Notes: generated by a model from the sequence alone, not told the origin. 64,000 nt of DNA from Sphingomonas sp. URHD0057 (GCF_000620665.1 NZ_KK211162.1:1-64000), one strand, 5' to 3'; positions 16,540-26,361 are shown, numbered from the stretch's first letter. A program made the numbers and translations.

Positions 16540-16928
16540 TCCTCGCCGAGGTCCTGCGCGACCTTCTCCGACCGCAACAGCCGGTCGATGTGACCGCCTT
16601 CGTCGAAGCTCTCGTCGGCGATGAACTTCAGTTTCGCGGCATATTTGGTGCGGACCCGGCTGGCGACTTCGCGCTGGAGGAAAGCGGTGTTCTGGCGCAG
16701 GGCCTTCAGCACCGCGTCCTCGTCCTGGCCTAGGAGCGGCTTCACGAACACTGTGGCGTGGCGAAGGTCGGGGGACATGCGGACTTCGGTGATGCTGACG
16801 AGATGCGATTGCAGCGTCTCGTCATGTACCTCGGCGCGCTGCAGAATCTCGCTCAGCACGTGGCGCACCTGCTCGCCGATGCGGAGCAGGCGGACCGAGC
16901 GGCCTTCGGGAGTTTCGACGCGGCGCAT
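16536..16928 (-). CDS. rbfA: 30S ribosome-binding factor A
   Basis: This 130-residue protein has the RbfA pattern: [45 protein letters not shown], then [35 protein letters not shown]. It is needed for 16S 5' end maturation and cold adaptation. The start codon directly follows the infB stop (TAAATG). Downstream it overlaps the GNAT gene rather than truB. Confidence 0.95.
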   Translation of the reverse strand: MRRVETPEGRSVRLLRIGEQVRHVLSEILQRAEVHDETLQSHLVSITEVRMSPDLRHATVFVKPLLGQDEDAVLKALRQNTAFLQREVASRVRTKYAAKLKFIADESFDEGGHIDRLLRSEKVAQDLGEE

Positions 16929-19433
16929 TTACAGCGTCCGCGCGCGCTCCTCGACCTCGAACACTTCGAGGCTGTCGCCCGGCTTGATGTCGTTGGTGTC
17001 GGCCAGCAGCACGCCGCATTCCAGGCCCGAGGTGACTTCCGCCACGTCGTCCTTGAACCGCCGCAGCGAGCTGATCGTCGTCTTCGACACGATCACATCC
17101 TCGCGCGTGAGGCGGGCGTTGAGGCCCTTGCGGATGACGCCTTCGAGGACGAGCAGACCGGCGGCCTTGTCCCGCTTGCCCGCCGGGAAAACCTCCTGGA
17201 CGCGGGCGCGGCCGACGACCGTCTCGATGATCTCGGGACCGAGCTCGCCGGCCATGGCGCCTTTGGCCCAATCGGTCAGGTGATAGATGACATCATAATA
17301 GCGAAGCTCCACCCTGGTCCGCGCCGCGACCTCGCGCGCCTTGGCGTTGGGGCGGACGTTGAAGCCGATGATCGGCGCGCTGCTCGCAGAGGCAAGCGTG
17401 ACGTCGCTCTCGGTGATCGCGCCGACGCCCGAATGGAGGACGCGGACCTTGATCTCGTCGGTCGACAGACGGTTCAAGGCATGGACGATCGCCTCGACCG
17501 AGCCCTGGACGTCGGCCTTGACGACGAGAGGGAACTCCATGGTGGTCGACGCATGGTTCGCGAACATGTTCTCAAGACTGACCGGCGCCGAGGTGGTGCG
17601 CTTGCGGTCGAGCACGCTTTGGCGATAGGCCGCGACCTCGCGCGCCCGCGCCTCATTCTCGACGACCGTGAATGGATCGCCCGCGGACGGCACGACGGAC
17701 AGGCCGAGCACTTCGACCGGCATTGACGGCCCGGCTTCCTTCACCTGGCGGCCATGGTCGTCGATCATCGCCCGGACCTTCCCCGACGATGCGCCCGCGA
17801 CGAACACATCGCCGACGCGCAAGGTGCCGCGCTGGACCAGCACGGTCGCGAGTGGACCGCGGCCCTTGTCGAGCTTGGCCTCGATCACCGTCGCTTCCGC
17901 GGGGCGATCGGGATTGGCCTTGATCTCGAGGATTTCGGCCTGGAGCTCGATCGCTTCCAGGAGCTTGTCGAGGTTGGTCTTCTTGGTCGCCGAGACTTCG
18001 ACGTCCTGGACGTCGCCGCCCATGTCCTCGACGATCACCTCGTGCTGCAGAAGCTCCTCGCGCACCTTTTGCGGCTTGGCGTCGGGCTTATCGATCTTGT
18101 TGATGGCGACGATCATCGGGGCGCCGGCCGCCTTGGTGTGATTGATTGCCTCGATCGTCTGCGGCCGGAGGCCGTCATCGGCCGCGACCACCAGGATGAC
18201 GATGTCGGTGACGTTGGCGCCGCGGGCGCGCATCTCCGAGAAAGCCTCGTGGCCGGGCGTATCGAGGAACGTGACCTTCGACTTGTCGGGCAGGCTGACC
18301 TGGTAGGCGCCGATGTGCTGGGTGATGCCGCCGGCCTCGCCGGAAACGACATTCGCGCCGCGGATCGCGTCGAGCAATGACGTCTTGCCATGGTCGACGT
18401 GGCCCATGATCGTAACCACCGGCGGGCGGGCTTGCAGCGTTTCGGCGGCGTCGACGTCTGCGGACGAGTCGATGTCGATATCGCTCTCGCTGACGCGCTT
18501 GATGTTGTGCCCGAACTCGGTGACCAGCAGCTCGGCGGTATCCTGATCGATGGTCTGGGTCAGCGTGACCGGCATGCCCATCTTGAACAACGCCTTGACC
18601 AAATCGGCGCCGCGCTCGGCCATGCGGTTGGCGAGCTCCTGCACCGTGATTGCTTCCGGAACCACGACGTCGCGGACCTGCTTGGTCGCGGGGCCGGTTT
18701 CCATATGGTGCCGCTTTTCCTTCTCGCGGGCGCGGCGGAGCGCGGCGAGCGAGCGGGCGCGGCTGTCGTCCTCGCCGGACAAAGCGCGGCTGACGGTCAG
18801 CTTGCCCGCATGGCGGCGATCTTCGCGGCCGCGGGTCGGTCGCGACGGCTCCGGCCGCTTGGGCGCCGGGGCATGGCCGGGGCGGCGAAAGGAACGCTCT
18901 TCCGTCGCGTCGGCCTGCGGCACAGCCGGCTGAGCTTCCTCGGGCGGCGGGGCGGTGACGGCGAGCGCCTCCTCCTGCGCGCGGCGGGCAGTTTCCTCGG
19001 CGGCAGCCTCTTCGGCCTTGCGATTTTCCTCGGCGCGGCGGCGCTCTTCCTCATTGGCGGAGGTCTTCGCCTGTTCCTCGCGGCGACGAGCGTCCTCAAG
19101 CGACGTCATGCGCGCATCTTCGGCCTCGCGCAGCAGCTTCTCCTGGAGCTCCCGGCGGCGCGTGATCTCGTCCGTCGCCGAGGGCTTGCGCGGCTGCGGA
19201 GCGGGAGCGGCAGGCTTGGCCGCCGGCTTGGGCGCTTCGGCGACGGGCTCGGGAGCCGGAGCCGGCGGTGCCTCGCCCGGGCGGCCGAGGATGCGGCGCT
19301 TCTTGACCTCGACCACGACCGTGTTCGAGCGCCCGTGGCTGAAGCTCTGCTTGACCTTGCCGGTCTCGACCGTGCGCTTGAGGCCCAGCGGCGGCCGGGT
19401 GCCAAGCTTCGGTTTTTCGGTCTGGTCTGCCAT
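16929..19433 (-). CDS. infB: Translation initiation factor IF-2
   Basis: This 834-residue protein has a disordered, Ala/Pro/Glu/Arg-rich N-terminal third with a charged helix ([21 protein letters not shown]) and an IF2_N domain ([23 protein letters not shown]). The GTPase domain follows, with G1 [16 protein letters not shown] near residue 340, [16 protein letters not shown] and NKIDKPDA. Domains II-IV are complete, including the fMet-tRNA-binding end. It is the fourth gene of the rimP-nusA-ylxR-infB-rbfA operon. Confidence 0.98.
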   Translation of the reverse strand: MADQTEKPKLGTRPPLGLKRTVETGKVKQSFSHGRSNTVVVEVKKRRILGRPGEAPPAPAPEPVAEAPKPAAKPAAPAPQPRKPSATDEITRRRELQEKLLREAEDARMTSLEDARRREEQAKTSANEEERRRAEENRKAEEAAAEETARRAQEEALAVTAPPPEEAQPAVPQADATEERSFRRPGHAPAPKRPEPSRPTRGREDRRHAGKLTVSRALSGEDDSRARSLAALRRAREKEKRHHMETGPATKQVRDVVVPEAITVQELANRMAERGADLVKALFKMGMPVTLTQTIDQDTAELLVTEFGHNIKRVSESDIDIDSSADVDAAETLQARPPVVTIMGHVDHGKTSLLDAIRGANVVSGEAGGITQHIGAYQVSLPDKSKVTFLDTPGHEAFSEMRARGANVTDIVILVVAADDGLRPQTIEAINHTKAAGAPMIVAINKIDKPDAKPQKVREELLQHEVIVEDMGGDVQDVEVSATKKTNLDKLLEAIELQAEILEIKANPDRPAEATVIEAKLDKGRGPLATVLVQRGTLRVGDVFVAGASSGKVRAMIDDHGRQVKEAGPSMPVEVLGLSVVPSAGDPFTVVENEARAREVAAYRQSVLDRKRTTSAPVSLENMFANHASTTMEFPLVVKADVQGSVEAIVHALNRLSTDEIKVRVLHSGVGAITESDVTLASASSAPIIGFNVRPNAKAREVAARTRVELRYYDVIYHLTDWAKGAMAGELGPEIIETVVGRARVQEVFPAGKRDKAAGLLVLEGVIRKGLNARLTREDVIVSKTTISSLRRFKDDVAEVTSGLECGVLLADTNDIKPGDSLEVFEVEERARTL

Positions 19434-19434
19434 T

Positions 19435-20145
19435 CTATTCCTTCGTCAAAATATCGTCAGCCGAGCCGGGGCGCGGAGCGGGAGCGCCGCCCTCTAGCCC
19501 TTCGCCAGGGTCAGTGAAAGCTCGCCACCGGGCAAGCGCGTGTCGAACACGCGACGCGGCGGCGGGATCGGTCAGCGCGACATGTACCACATTCTCGCGC
19601 CCCAGTGCCATGGACAAGATAGTGCGGCTCTCTGGGAAAATCATCCCCTGAGCGTCGCCGCCGCCGACGCGCCAGCCCTGGTCCATTCGCCGGCGGCCGT
19701 CCACGCTCGCATCGAGCGCGTGGAGCAGGAGATGGACCTTGCCGGCGCGCGCGGCCGCTTCGACCTTGTCGGCGCCGTTGATCAAATTGCCGGCGCGCGC
19801 CTCCATCCCGAGGCGGTCGAGCGCAGTCTTACGAAGCGCATGCTCGGTCCGTTCGCCGAGGTCTGAGGGCACTTGCAGCTCGCTCGTCTTGAAGGCGCGC
19901 TGGAGCGCGGCCTTGAGCTTGCCCTTGGCGTTGGCTTCGTCGAGCGCGCTGCGCGCGACACCGATCCACGCGCCCCGGCCCGGCGCGCGGGCGCGAACGT
20001 CAGGCGCGACCTCGCCGTCGGGCGCGCGGGCGAGCCGGATCAGCTCGTCCTTGCTGCCCTTGCGGCGCGTGAGGATGCACGTCCGCTCCGCGACGTGCGG
20101 GTCCGGCTCGGCTAGCGCGAGGTGGTCATTCCGGGGATTCCGCAT
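19435..20145 (-). CDS. YlxR (DUF448) RNA-binding protein with C-terminal extension
   Basis: This 236-residue protein is much longer than the ~90-residue YlxR of Bacillus. Residues 20-95 are the DUF448 domain (ERTCILTRRKGSKDELIRLARAPDG, then APGRGAWI). The rest (ARAGNLINGADKVEAAARAGKVHLLLHALDAS and following) has the pattern of an L7Ae-like domain, as in other alphaproteobacteria. ATG 20145 follows GAGGAGG and overlaps the nusA end by 20 bases. The role is thought to be in RNA metabolism or transcription regulation. Confidence 0.85.
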   Translation of the reverse strand: MRNPRNDHLALAEPDPHVAERTCILTRRKGSKDELIRLARAPDGEVAPDVRARAPGRGAWIGVARSALDEANAKGKLKAALQRAFKTSELQVPSDLGERTEHALRKTALDRLGMEARAGNLINGADKVEAAARAGKVHLLLHALDASVDGRRRMDQGWRVGGGDAQGMIFPESRTILSMALGRENVVHVALTDPAAASRVRHALARWRAFTDPGEGLEGGAPAPRPGSADDILTKE

Positions 20146-21748
20146 CGGCGGCCTCCTCGGTTTTGGCGGGCGCTTCGTCCTCGAACCAGTGGGCGCGGGC
20201 GGCCATGATGATCTCATTGCCTTGCTCTTCGCTGAGGCTGTACTCGGCGAGGATTCCGCCCTTGTCCTCGGGCCGGGTGCTCGGCTCGCGGCGGCGGGGC
20301 TCAACGCGCTTCTTCTGGATGAGCTCGTCGGTGGCGAGGTCGGCAAGGTCGTCGAGCGTCCGGATGTTCGCCTTGCCGAGCGTCACCAACATCTGTTCGG
20401 TGAGGTGCGGAAGCTCGGCCAGCGCATCTTCGACGCCGAGCTTGCGGCGCTCCTCGCGGGACGCGGCTTCGCGCCGCTCGAGCGCTTCGCTGGCACGGCT
20501 CTGGAGCTCCGCCGCGATGTCGTCGTCGAGACCCTCGATCGAGGCAATTTCCTCGACCGGCACGTAAGCGACTTCCTCGAGGCTGGTGAAGCCTTCGGCG
20601 ACGAGCAGTTGCGACAGGGTCTCGTCGACGTCGAGCTCGGTCTGGAACAGCGAGGACCGTTCGACGAATTCGCGCTGGCGCTTTTCGCTCGCATCGGCCT
20701 CCGTGAGGATGTCGATCTGCGAGATGGTGAGCTGGCTGGCGAGGCGGACGTTCTGGCCGCGGCGGCCGATCGCGAGGCTGAGCTGGTCGTCGGGGACGAC
20801 GACTTCGATCCGGCTCTCCTCTTCGTCGATGACGACGCGGCTGACGGTCGCCGGCTGGAGCGCGTTGACGACGAAGGTCGCGGTGTCCTGGCTCCACGGG
20901 ATGATGTCGATCTTCTCGCCCTGAAGCTCCTGCACCACGGCCTGGACTCGGCTGCCCTTCATGCCGACGCAGGCGCCGACCGGATCGATCGAGCTGTCGT
21001 GGCTGATGACTCCGATTTTCGCGCGCGAACCCGGGTCACGAGCCGCCGCCTTGATTTCGATGATGCCGTCGTAAATCTCGGGCACTTCCTGGGCGAACAG
21101 CTTCTTCATGAAGTCGGGATGGGCGCGCGACAGGAAGATCTGCGGCCCGCGGGCTTCGCGGCGGACTGACATGATCAGCGAGCGGATGCGGTCGCCCACG
21201 CGGACCATCTCGCGCGGAATCTGCTGATCGCGGCGGATGACTCCCTCGGCGCGGCCGAGGTCGACGACGACGTGGCCGAACTCGACGCGCTTGACGACGC
21301 CGGTGATGACTTCGCCGCCGCGCTCCTTGAATTCTTCATATTGGCGCTCGCGCTCGGCGTCGCGGACCTTCTGGAAGATGACCTGCTTGGCGGCCTGGGC
21401 GGCGATGCGGCCGAACTCGATCGGGGGCAGCGGATCGACGATGAAATCGCCGATCGACGCACCCTTCTCCAGCTTCTGGGCGCCCTTGAGGTCGACCTGC
21501 TTGAAATGGTCTTCCGGTTCTTCGACCACTTCCAGCACGCGCCACAGGCGCAGGTCGCCGGTCTCGCCGTCGAGCTTGGCGCGGATGTCGTTCTCGGCGC
21601 CGTAGCGGGAGCGGGCGGCGCGCTGGATCGCGTCCTCCATCGCCTCGATGACGATGCCCTTGTCGATCAGCTTCTCGCGCGCGACGGCGTCGGCGATCGC
21701 AATCAGCTCGGCCTTGTTGGCGCTGACGGCTGCGGGTGCAGTGGCCAT
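20126..21748 (-). CDS. nusA: Transcription termination/antitermination factor NusA
   Basis: This 540-residue protein has the NusA order: an N-terminal RNAP-binding domain (1-130), S1 (GEVITGVVKRVEFGHVVVDLGRAEGVI), two KH domains (KIGVISHDSSIDPVGACVGMKGSRVQAV and LAIGRRGQNVRLASQLT) and acidic C-terminal repeats (ETLSQLLVAEGFTSLEEVAYVP, then EQMLVTLGKANIRTLDDLADLATDEL). The start overlaps the rimP stop by one base. Confidence 0.97.
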   Translation of the reverse strand: MATAPAAVSANKAELIAIADAVAREKLIDKGIVIEAMEDAIQRAARSRYGAENDIRAKLDGETGDLRLWRVLEVVEEPEDHFKQVDLKGAQKLEKGASIGDFIVDPLPPIEFGRIAAQAAKQVIFQKVRDAERERQYEEFKERGGEVITGVVKRVEFGHVVVDLGRAEGVIRRDQQIPREMVRVGDRIRSLIMSVRREARGPQIFLSRAHPDFMKKLFAQEVPEIYDGIIEIKAAARDPGSRAKIGVISHDSSIDPVGACVGMKGSRVQAVVQELQGEKIDIIPWSQDTATFVVNALQPATVSRVVIDEEESRIEVVVPDDQLSLAIGRRGQNVRLASQLTISQIDILTEADASEKRQREFVERSSLFQTELDVDETLSQLLVAEGFTSLEEVAYVPVEEIASIEGLDDDIAAELQSRASEALERREAASREERRKLGVEDALAELPHLTEQMLVTLGKANIRTLDDLADLATDELIQKKRVEPRRREPSTRPEDKGGILAEYSLSEEQGNEIIMAARAHWFEDEAPAKTEEAADAESPE

Positions 21749-22281
21749 TAGATTTCTTCCTCTACGGTCTGAATAGTGTCGGCGCCGTCGGTGCTGAGGG
21801 GCGCGGTGGCTTGGATGAGCTTGTCGGTCAAGACGAGCTTGGCCGACGCGATAGCGGACAAAGGCAAAGCGTGCGCAATGCCTTCCTTGTCGGTCAGCTT
21901 GACCTCGTCATGGTCGAGGCCCTGAAGCGTTCCGTTGAATTGCTTGCGCCCGTCACGCGGCGCGGCGAGCGTGATCCGCGCCTCGTGCCCGGCCCAGTCG
22001 GAATAATCGGCCGGGCGGGTCAGCGGCCGGTCGATCCCCGGGGAGGAGACTTCGAGGCGATAGCTGCCTTCGATCAGATCGTCGCGGTCGAGAAGATCGG
22101 ACAGGCCGCGCGACAGCTGCTCACAATCGCTAAGGTCGAGCTGGCGCGTGTCGGGCCGCTCGGCCATCACTTGCAGCGTCGGATCGGAAACGCCGCCGAT
22201 CATCATCACGCGCACGAGTTCGTAGCCGAGGCGCTTGACCTCGGGTTCGATCACTCCGGTGATGGCGGCAACGTCGACCAA
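21748..22281 (-). CDS. rimP: Ribosome maturation factor RimP
   Basis: The RimP core starts at about VIEPEVKRLGYELVRVMMIGG and includes YRLEVSSPGIDRPLTRPADYSDWAGHEARI. It helps mature the 30S subunit. I place the start at TTG 22281 (178 aa): AAGGA lies 9 bases upstream, and the longer frame from ATG 22416 would add 45 residues with no family match and would cover a good promoter. If ATG 22416 is used, it overlaps the upstream gene by 4 bases. First gene of the nusA-infB operon. Confidence 0.9.
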   Translation of the reverse strand: MVDVAAITGVIEPEVKRLGYELVRVMMIGGVSDPTLQVMAERPDTRQLDLSDCEQLSRGLSDLLDRDDLIEGSYRLEVSSPGIDRPLTRPADYSDWAGHEARITLAAPRDGRKQFNGTLQGLDHDEVKLTDKEGIAHALPLSAIASAKLVLTDKLIQATAPLSTDGADTIQTVEEEI

Positions 22282-22377
22282 TTGACGCAAATCCTTATCG
22301 GGTAAGCCCAAACAGTTCTCGGACCGGAGCCGTGGGGCCCCAGCCTCAGCATCTGGCGATGTCGAGGAGAGAGCCGC

Positions 22378-22406
22378 GATATAGGCCGCGGCCACCGCTC
22401 GCGCAA
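22378..22406 (-). promoter_or_regulatory. Candidate promoter of the rimP-nusA-infB operon
   Basis: On the minus strand TTGCGC (22406-22401) and TATATC (22383-22378) are 17 bases apart. A transcript starting near 22371 would have a GC-rich leader of about 90 bases containing a ggggcccc palindrome before the TTG start of rimP. Confidence 0.5.
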
Positions 22407-22412
22407 GGCGGT

Positions 22413-22889
22413 TCACCGCGGGCGGCAGCCGGCTCCCATCCGCGCCCGGATCGCCTGCTCGACCTCGGGCGACTGGCGGTTCACGCAGCGGCCGATTTCG
22501 TAGGTGCCGCGGTTCTGACCTTCGCCTTCGGCGAGGAGCAGGAAAACCGGCTTGCCGATCAAGGTTTTGAGCTCGAGCGGGTCAAGCGAGCAGTCGCTGA
22601 GCAACTGAATGCGGTAGGCGGCGTGGCGCGGCCCGCGGTATTCGTGCGTCGGGGTGAATCGCCACGCGTAAGCTCCGTCGGCTTTGAGAACGCCCTCGGC
22701 CGCCACCGGATAATATTCGGCGATACGGTCGATGTCGGCCTGAAACCTGGGGTTGCCGGGAATGAGGCTGACGCAGTCGCAGGCGAGCGCGGGACCCGGA
22801 ATCAACGCCAGGCCCAGCAACAATGCGAACCTAAGCGCGGCCGAGCGCGCGATCTTCCTCGCGGATGCGGATGGTGAGGACTGCGGCAT
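22413..22889 (-). CDS. Hypothetical exported Cys-containing protein
   Basis: This 158-residue protein has a signal peptide (ALRFALLLGLALIPGPALA) followed at once by CDCVSL. The mature part has four Cys and a TIMP/NTR-like look (ACDCVSL, FLLLAEGEG, GRCVNR), but no family is certain. Its start overlaps the end of the ICMT-like gene by 59 bases; a later non-ATG start is possible. It lies downstream of the type III PKS gene pair on the same strand. Confidence 0.6.
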   Translation of the reverse strand: MPQSSPSASARKIARSAALRFALLLGLALIPGPALACDCVSLIPGNPRFQADIDRIAEYYPVAAEGVLKADGAYAWRFTPTHEYRGPRHAAYRIQLLSDCSLDPLELKTLIGKPVFLLLAEGEGQNRGTYEIGRCVNRQSPEVEQAIRARMGAGCRPR

Positions 22890-23319
22890 TGAGCAGCGAG
22901 AATAGCACGGAGATCCACCACAGGCCGAAGACTAACGGCAGAACGGCGATTTCGGCGACGACGACCGCATAATTGGGGTGGGCGACGAAGCGATATGGGC
23001 CGTGGCGGACGAGGGGCGCATCGGGCAGGACGATGATCCGCGTCGTCCAGCGGTCTCTCAAGCTGGCGATGACCCAGAAGCGGGCGATCTGCAGTAGGAC
23101 ATAGAGAGCCAGCCAGAAGCCTTCGGCCGGCCGCCCCGGTGCGAGCCACCACAAAGTGGCTAGCCATAGAACGTGGACCGCTACGATCAGCGGGTATTGC
23201 TTCGCCCCAACCTCTTGCGCGCCGCGTGCGAGCAGGCGCCTCGTGTTCCGGTTGGACAGCCACAATTCGCCGAGGCGCTGGAGAGTCACCAGCGCCAGAA
23301 TGACGATGCCGAGAGTCAC
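22831..23319 (-). CDS. Isoprenylcysteine carboxyl methyltransferase (ICMT) family protein
   Basis: This 162-residue membrane protein has four to five hydrophobic segments and the family signature at the C-terminal side: LVRHGPYRFVAHPNYAVVVAEIAVLPL, then RIREEDRAL for SAM binding. ICMT-like genes next to type III polyketide synthases, such as srsB beside srsA in Streptomyces, methylate alkylresorcinol-type phenols. The same pairing, with a 4-base overlap, suggests that role here rather than protein methylation. Confidence 0.85.
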   Translation of the reverse strand: MTLGIVILALVTLQRLGELWLSNRNTRRLLARGAQEVGAKQYPLIVAVHVLWLATLWWLAPGRPAEGFWLALYVLLQIARFWVIASLRDRWTTRIIVLPDAPLVRHGPYRFVAHPNYAVVVAEIAVLPLVFGLWWISVLFSLLNAAVLTIRIREEDRALGRA

Positions 23320-24359
23320 GCGGCTTCGAGCAGCAGGCCGGAGCAGGTGAAGCCTGGGCCGAAGGCGGTCATCAGGACGCGCTCAGGCAAGCCTTGCTTG
23401 AGCAACCGTTCGAGCACGAACAGGGCGGTCGGCGCGCTCATGTTGCCGAAGTCCTTCAGTACCTCACGCTCGAGGTTGAGCTCGCCCTGGTTGAGCCGGA
23501 GCGCGGCCTCGATGGCGTCGATCACCTTGACCCCGCCCGGATGGCAGCAAAATCGGTCGATGTCGTCGCGGGCGATGCCGAGCTGCACGCACATGTCATC
23601 AACTGCATCGGCCAGCTCGGCTTCGATGAACGGCGGAATGGCGCGGTCGAACAGGACGCCGAGACCGGGGTCCTCAACCCGCCATCCCATGATCCCGAGC
23701 GTATCGGGCCAAAGCTTCTCCGCCGAGCCTTTGAGCGATGCCAGTCCACCCTCGCCGGAAGTAACGACGGCCGCCGCGGCACCATCGCCGAACAAAGCGG
23801 TGGCAACGATTGCCGCGGGGTCGTTGCTGTCGAGGCGGATCGAGATCGAGCAGGTCTCGACCGTGACCATCAGCCAATGCGTGCCGGGATCGGAGGCGGC
23901 AAGGCGCGCGGCAAGCGCGAGCCCGCTGACTCCGCCGGCACAGCCGAGACCGAAGACGGGAACGCGGCGCACGTCGGATCTCAGGCCAAGCCGCGGGCCG
24001 ACGCGCGCTTCGAGGCTCGGCGTGGCGATGCCCGTCGTCGAGACGGTGACGACACCGTCGATCTCGCCGGGCAACAGCCCCGCTTGCTCGATCGCGGCAC
24101 GCGCTGCATCCTCGAACATCCGCTCGGATGCGGCGAGATAGACCGCATTGCGTTCTGCCCAGCCATGCGGCTGCTCATACCATTCCGGAGGAGCGACGAG
24201 GTGGCGCTTGGCAATGGCGGCATTGTCGAACACGCTCGAAAGGCGGTCGAACAGCGCCTTGCGGCCGAACGCGCGGCGACCGATCTGCTTCGCTTGTTCT
24301 TGCTCGATCACATGCGGCGGCAGGGCCGTTGCAAGGGACACCAAACTGCAGCGCTGCAT
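23316..24359 (-). CDS. Type III polyketide synthase
   Basis: This 347-residue protein of the chalcone/stilbene synthase family has the triad Cys140 (VFGLGCAGG), His273 (CCHPGG) and Asn306 (FGNMSAP). TPSLEARVGPRLGL and GFGPG-like AFGPGFT near the C terminus complete the fold. These enzymes extend acyl-CoA starters with malonyl-CoA. With the ICMT gene overlapping downstream, an alkylresorcinol or alkylpyrone product is likely. The exact product cannot be read from sequence. Confidence 0.92.
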   Translation of the reverse strand: MQRCSLVSLATALPPHVIEQEQAKQIGRRAFGRKALFDRLSSVFDNAAIAKRHLVAPPEWYEQPHGWAERNAVYLAASERMFEDAARAAIEQAGLLPGEIDGVVTVSTTGIATPSLEARVGPRLGLRSDVRRVPVFGLGCAGGVSGLALAARLAASDPGTHWLMVTVETCSISIRLDSNDPAAIVATALFGDGAAAAVVTSGEGGLASLKGSAEKLWPDTLGIMGWRVEDPGLGVLFDRAIPPFIEAELADAVDDMCVQLGIARDDIDRFCCHPGGVKVIDAIEAALRLNQGELNLEREVLKDFGNMSAPTALFVLERLLKQGLPERVLMTAFGPGFTCSGLLLEAA

Positions 24360-24524
24360 TCATCACCGCCTTTTTCGAGATCATCCCCCAACGCGAGTGA
24401 CCGGCCCGAAGTTCAGGGCTGGATTGCGATGGGGCGTGCAACCCAGCCCTGAGTCGCCTGCCCGGTACAGGGGCTGATGCTGGCAGGCGGCACGTCGGTA
24501 AGTGGCCCGGAAGGGCCGCTCGGT

Positions 24525-25733
24525 TCACCGCCCCGCGCGGCTCGCGATGCTTCCGCACGAACAAACGCAATTGCCGACGGCGCGAATCAGCGTGGCGCAG
24601 GCGTCGATCGGCCCATCGCGATCGGTCACCAATGTCAGTGGGTTCGAGCGTTGCCGCTGACGCATCAGCGCGACGAGACCGCTGACATGCGCAGCGGCGA
24701 AGGAACTGCCGCTGACGAGGAACCAGCGGCCGCCGGGCTCGGTGGTCGGCACGTCGCGTCCAGGCGCGATGTAGGCGTGGCCACGCCGCGCGTCGGAAAC
24801 TGCGATCACACCCGGCGCATTGGCTGGGAACCCTCCGTCCGGCCTCCTCGCATCGAACGCCGTCACGACCGTCAGGTCGCGGTTTATGGCGACCTTGAGC
24901 AGCTCGCGGAGCAGGCGGTCGTCGGGTCCGCTCAAGCTCAGATTGATCACGTCCGCCCGGGTCGAGATGGCGAAATAGAGCGCCTTGGCGAGGCTGAAGC
25001 TGTCGCACATGGTCGAGGCGATGCCGGCTCCCTCCTGCCAACACGCCCTCAGCGCAAGAATCCGCGACCCGGGGGCAACTCCGGCGATGCCGATGCGATT
25101 GTTGGATTTGGCGGCGATGATTCCCGCGACGCTGGTGCCGTGCTGCTCGACGGCGTCGCGCCCACGAGGGACGAAGTTGAGCCGCAACGCCACCTGCCCG
25201 GCGAGATCCGGATGCCGATTGTCGACCCCGCTGTCGATCACCGCGACCTTGACTCCGCGTCCGGTCGCGATGTGGTGCAGGTCGGCCAGGTGCCACAGTT
25301 TGGCGGCGGGCTCGGCCGCGAAAAGGGGATCGTTCGGCGAAGCCGACGCGGCTTCGCCCGAATAGATCTGCACCGGCTCCGACCATGCGACGTCGCGGTC
25401 TTTCGACATTTCGTCGACGACGTCCGCGGTCGCTCGGCCGGCGGGCACCTCCATGACAAAGCAATCGTATCCGATCAGCGCCATCGGCCAGGCGTCGACG
25501 AGCGCAAGGCCGTGCCGGTCGGCAATCAGCTGGCCGAGGCGGTCGCGCTTGCTGCGGCCGAAGCCGTCGCCGTAGCCGCGCGAATCATCGTCCCGCGGTC
25601 CATCGGGCTGCTGAAGCATGACGAGGATTTCGCGATCGGGTGGGGGCGGCGTGTCCGATTCGCGGGTCTCGGCAGCCGCGGACAGGGTCAACGCCGCGAA
25701 CGCTAGCGCGAGCAGGCGCCAGGGTCCTATCAC
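24525..25733 (-). CDS. Exported S8 family serine peptidase (subtilase)
   Basis: This 402-residue protein has a signal peptide (1-21), then an I9-like prodomain region (EILVMLQQPDG to VAWSEPVQIYSGEA, about 35-127) and the subtilase domain: Asp167 (VAVIDSGVDNRHP), His198 (EQHGTSVAG), Ser344 (SGSSFAAAHVSG). At the usual oxyanion Asn position (GN motif) I read TAFDARRPDG, so Asn seems replaced by Asp294. That may weaken or alter activity. It overlaps the anti-sigma factor gene by 4 bases, so it belongs to the sigma/anti-sigma operon. Confidence 0.9.
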   Translation of the reverse strand: MIGPWRLLALAFAALTLSAAAETRESDTPPPPDREILVMLQQPDGPRDDDSRGYGDGFGRSKRDRLGQLIADRHGLALVDAWPMALIGYDCFVMEVPAGRATADVVDEMSKDRDVAWSEPVQIYSGEAASASPNDPLFAAEPAAKLWHLADLHHIATGRGVKVAVIDSGVDNRHPDLAGQVALRLNFVPRGRDAVEQHGTSVAGIIAAKSNNRIGIAGVAPGSRILALRACWQEGAGIASTMCDSFSLAKALYFAISTRADVINLSLSGPDDRLLRELLKVAINRDLTVVTAFDARRPDGGFPANAPGVIAVSDARRGHAYIAPGRDVPTTEPGGRWFLVSGSSFAAAHVSGLVALMRQRQRSNPLTLVTDRDGPIDACATLIRAVGNCVCSCGSIASRAGR

Positions 25734-26353
25734 TGCGCGGCCCCGTCGATCGGCTCCGCCAGTTGCACGTCTTCATCCGCCTGCAGCGTGGCCAACGCCG
25801 CGTCGCGGCGATCCGCCGGTACCCGCAGCAAATAGGCATCGGCGGCGGTAGGTCCTCCAACCAGCGAAGCGCCGCTCGCCCGGAGTATGCCGACGATGTC
25901 CCGCTGGGTGGCATCGGCATGAAAGACCACGATCACGTTCGCGGCCGCTGCTGCCGGCGCGGGGCTGCCGAGCGCCTGATATTGCGGGCGGTCGAGCGAG
26001 AGGAGGACGCCGCCGGCGACGACGACGAAGGCGAGCTGCGCGGCGACGAGCGTGGCCACCGCGGGGCGCTTGACAATGTCCCAGGCCCCGGGGCGCGATC
26101 GCCACCCCTTGCGCGGCTCGCTCTCCTTATCGAGCCGAGCGCGCAGCCGCGCCCAGCCGCTCTCGATTTGCGGATCGAGATGCTCGAATTCGCCGGTCAT
26201 CCGATGGTCGAAGCGCAGCTGGCGCTGGCATGGGAGGCAGGTCGCCAGATGCCGCTCGACAAGCGCACGCTCGTCGCCTTCGAGCTGGCCGGTGGCGTAC
26301 CAGGGAAGCAGCGCCTCAGCCTGGTCGTGCGGGTTGATCGCGGGATCGGGCAT
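25730..26353 (-). CDS. Zinc-finger anti-sigma factor with periplasmic I9-like domain
   Basis: This 207-residue protein has the anti-sigma zinc motif His35-x3-Cys39-x2-Cys42 (RHLATCLPCQRQ), a single membrane helix (about 98-118, ATLVAAQLAFVVVAGGVLLS) and a periplasmic part. Residues 139-205 there (NVIVVFHADATQRDIVGILRAS, then GGPTAADAYLLRVPADRRDA) look like a subtilisin prodomain/inhibitor I9 fold. It would hold the sigma factor encoded 8 bases upstream and is followed, with overlap, by the subtilase gene. Confidence 0.8.
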   Translation of the reverse strand: MPDPAINPHDQAEALLPWYATGQLEGDERALVERHLATCLPCQRQLRFDHRMTGEFEHLDPQIESGWARLRARLDKESEPRKGWRSRPGAWDIVKRPAVATLVAAQLAFVVVAGGVLLSLDRPQYQALGSPAPAAAAANVIVVFHADATQRDIVGILRASGASLVGGPTAADAYLLRVPADRRDAALATLQADEDVQLAEPIDGAAQ

Positions 26354-26361
26354 CGTCCGGC

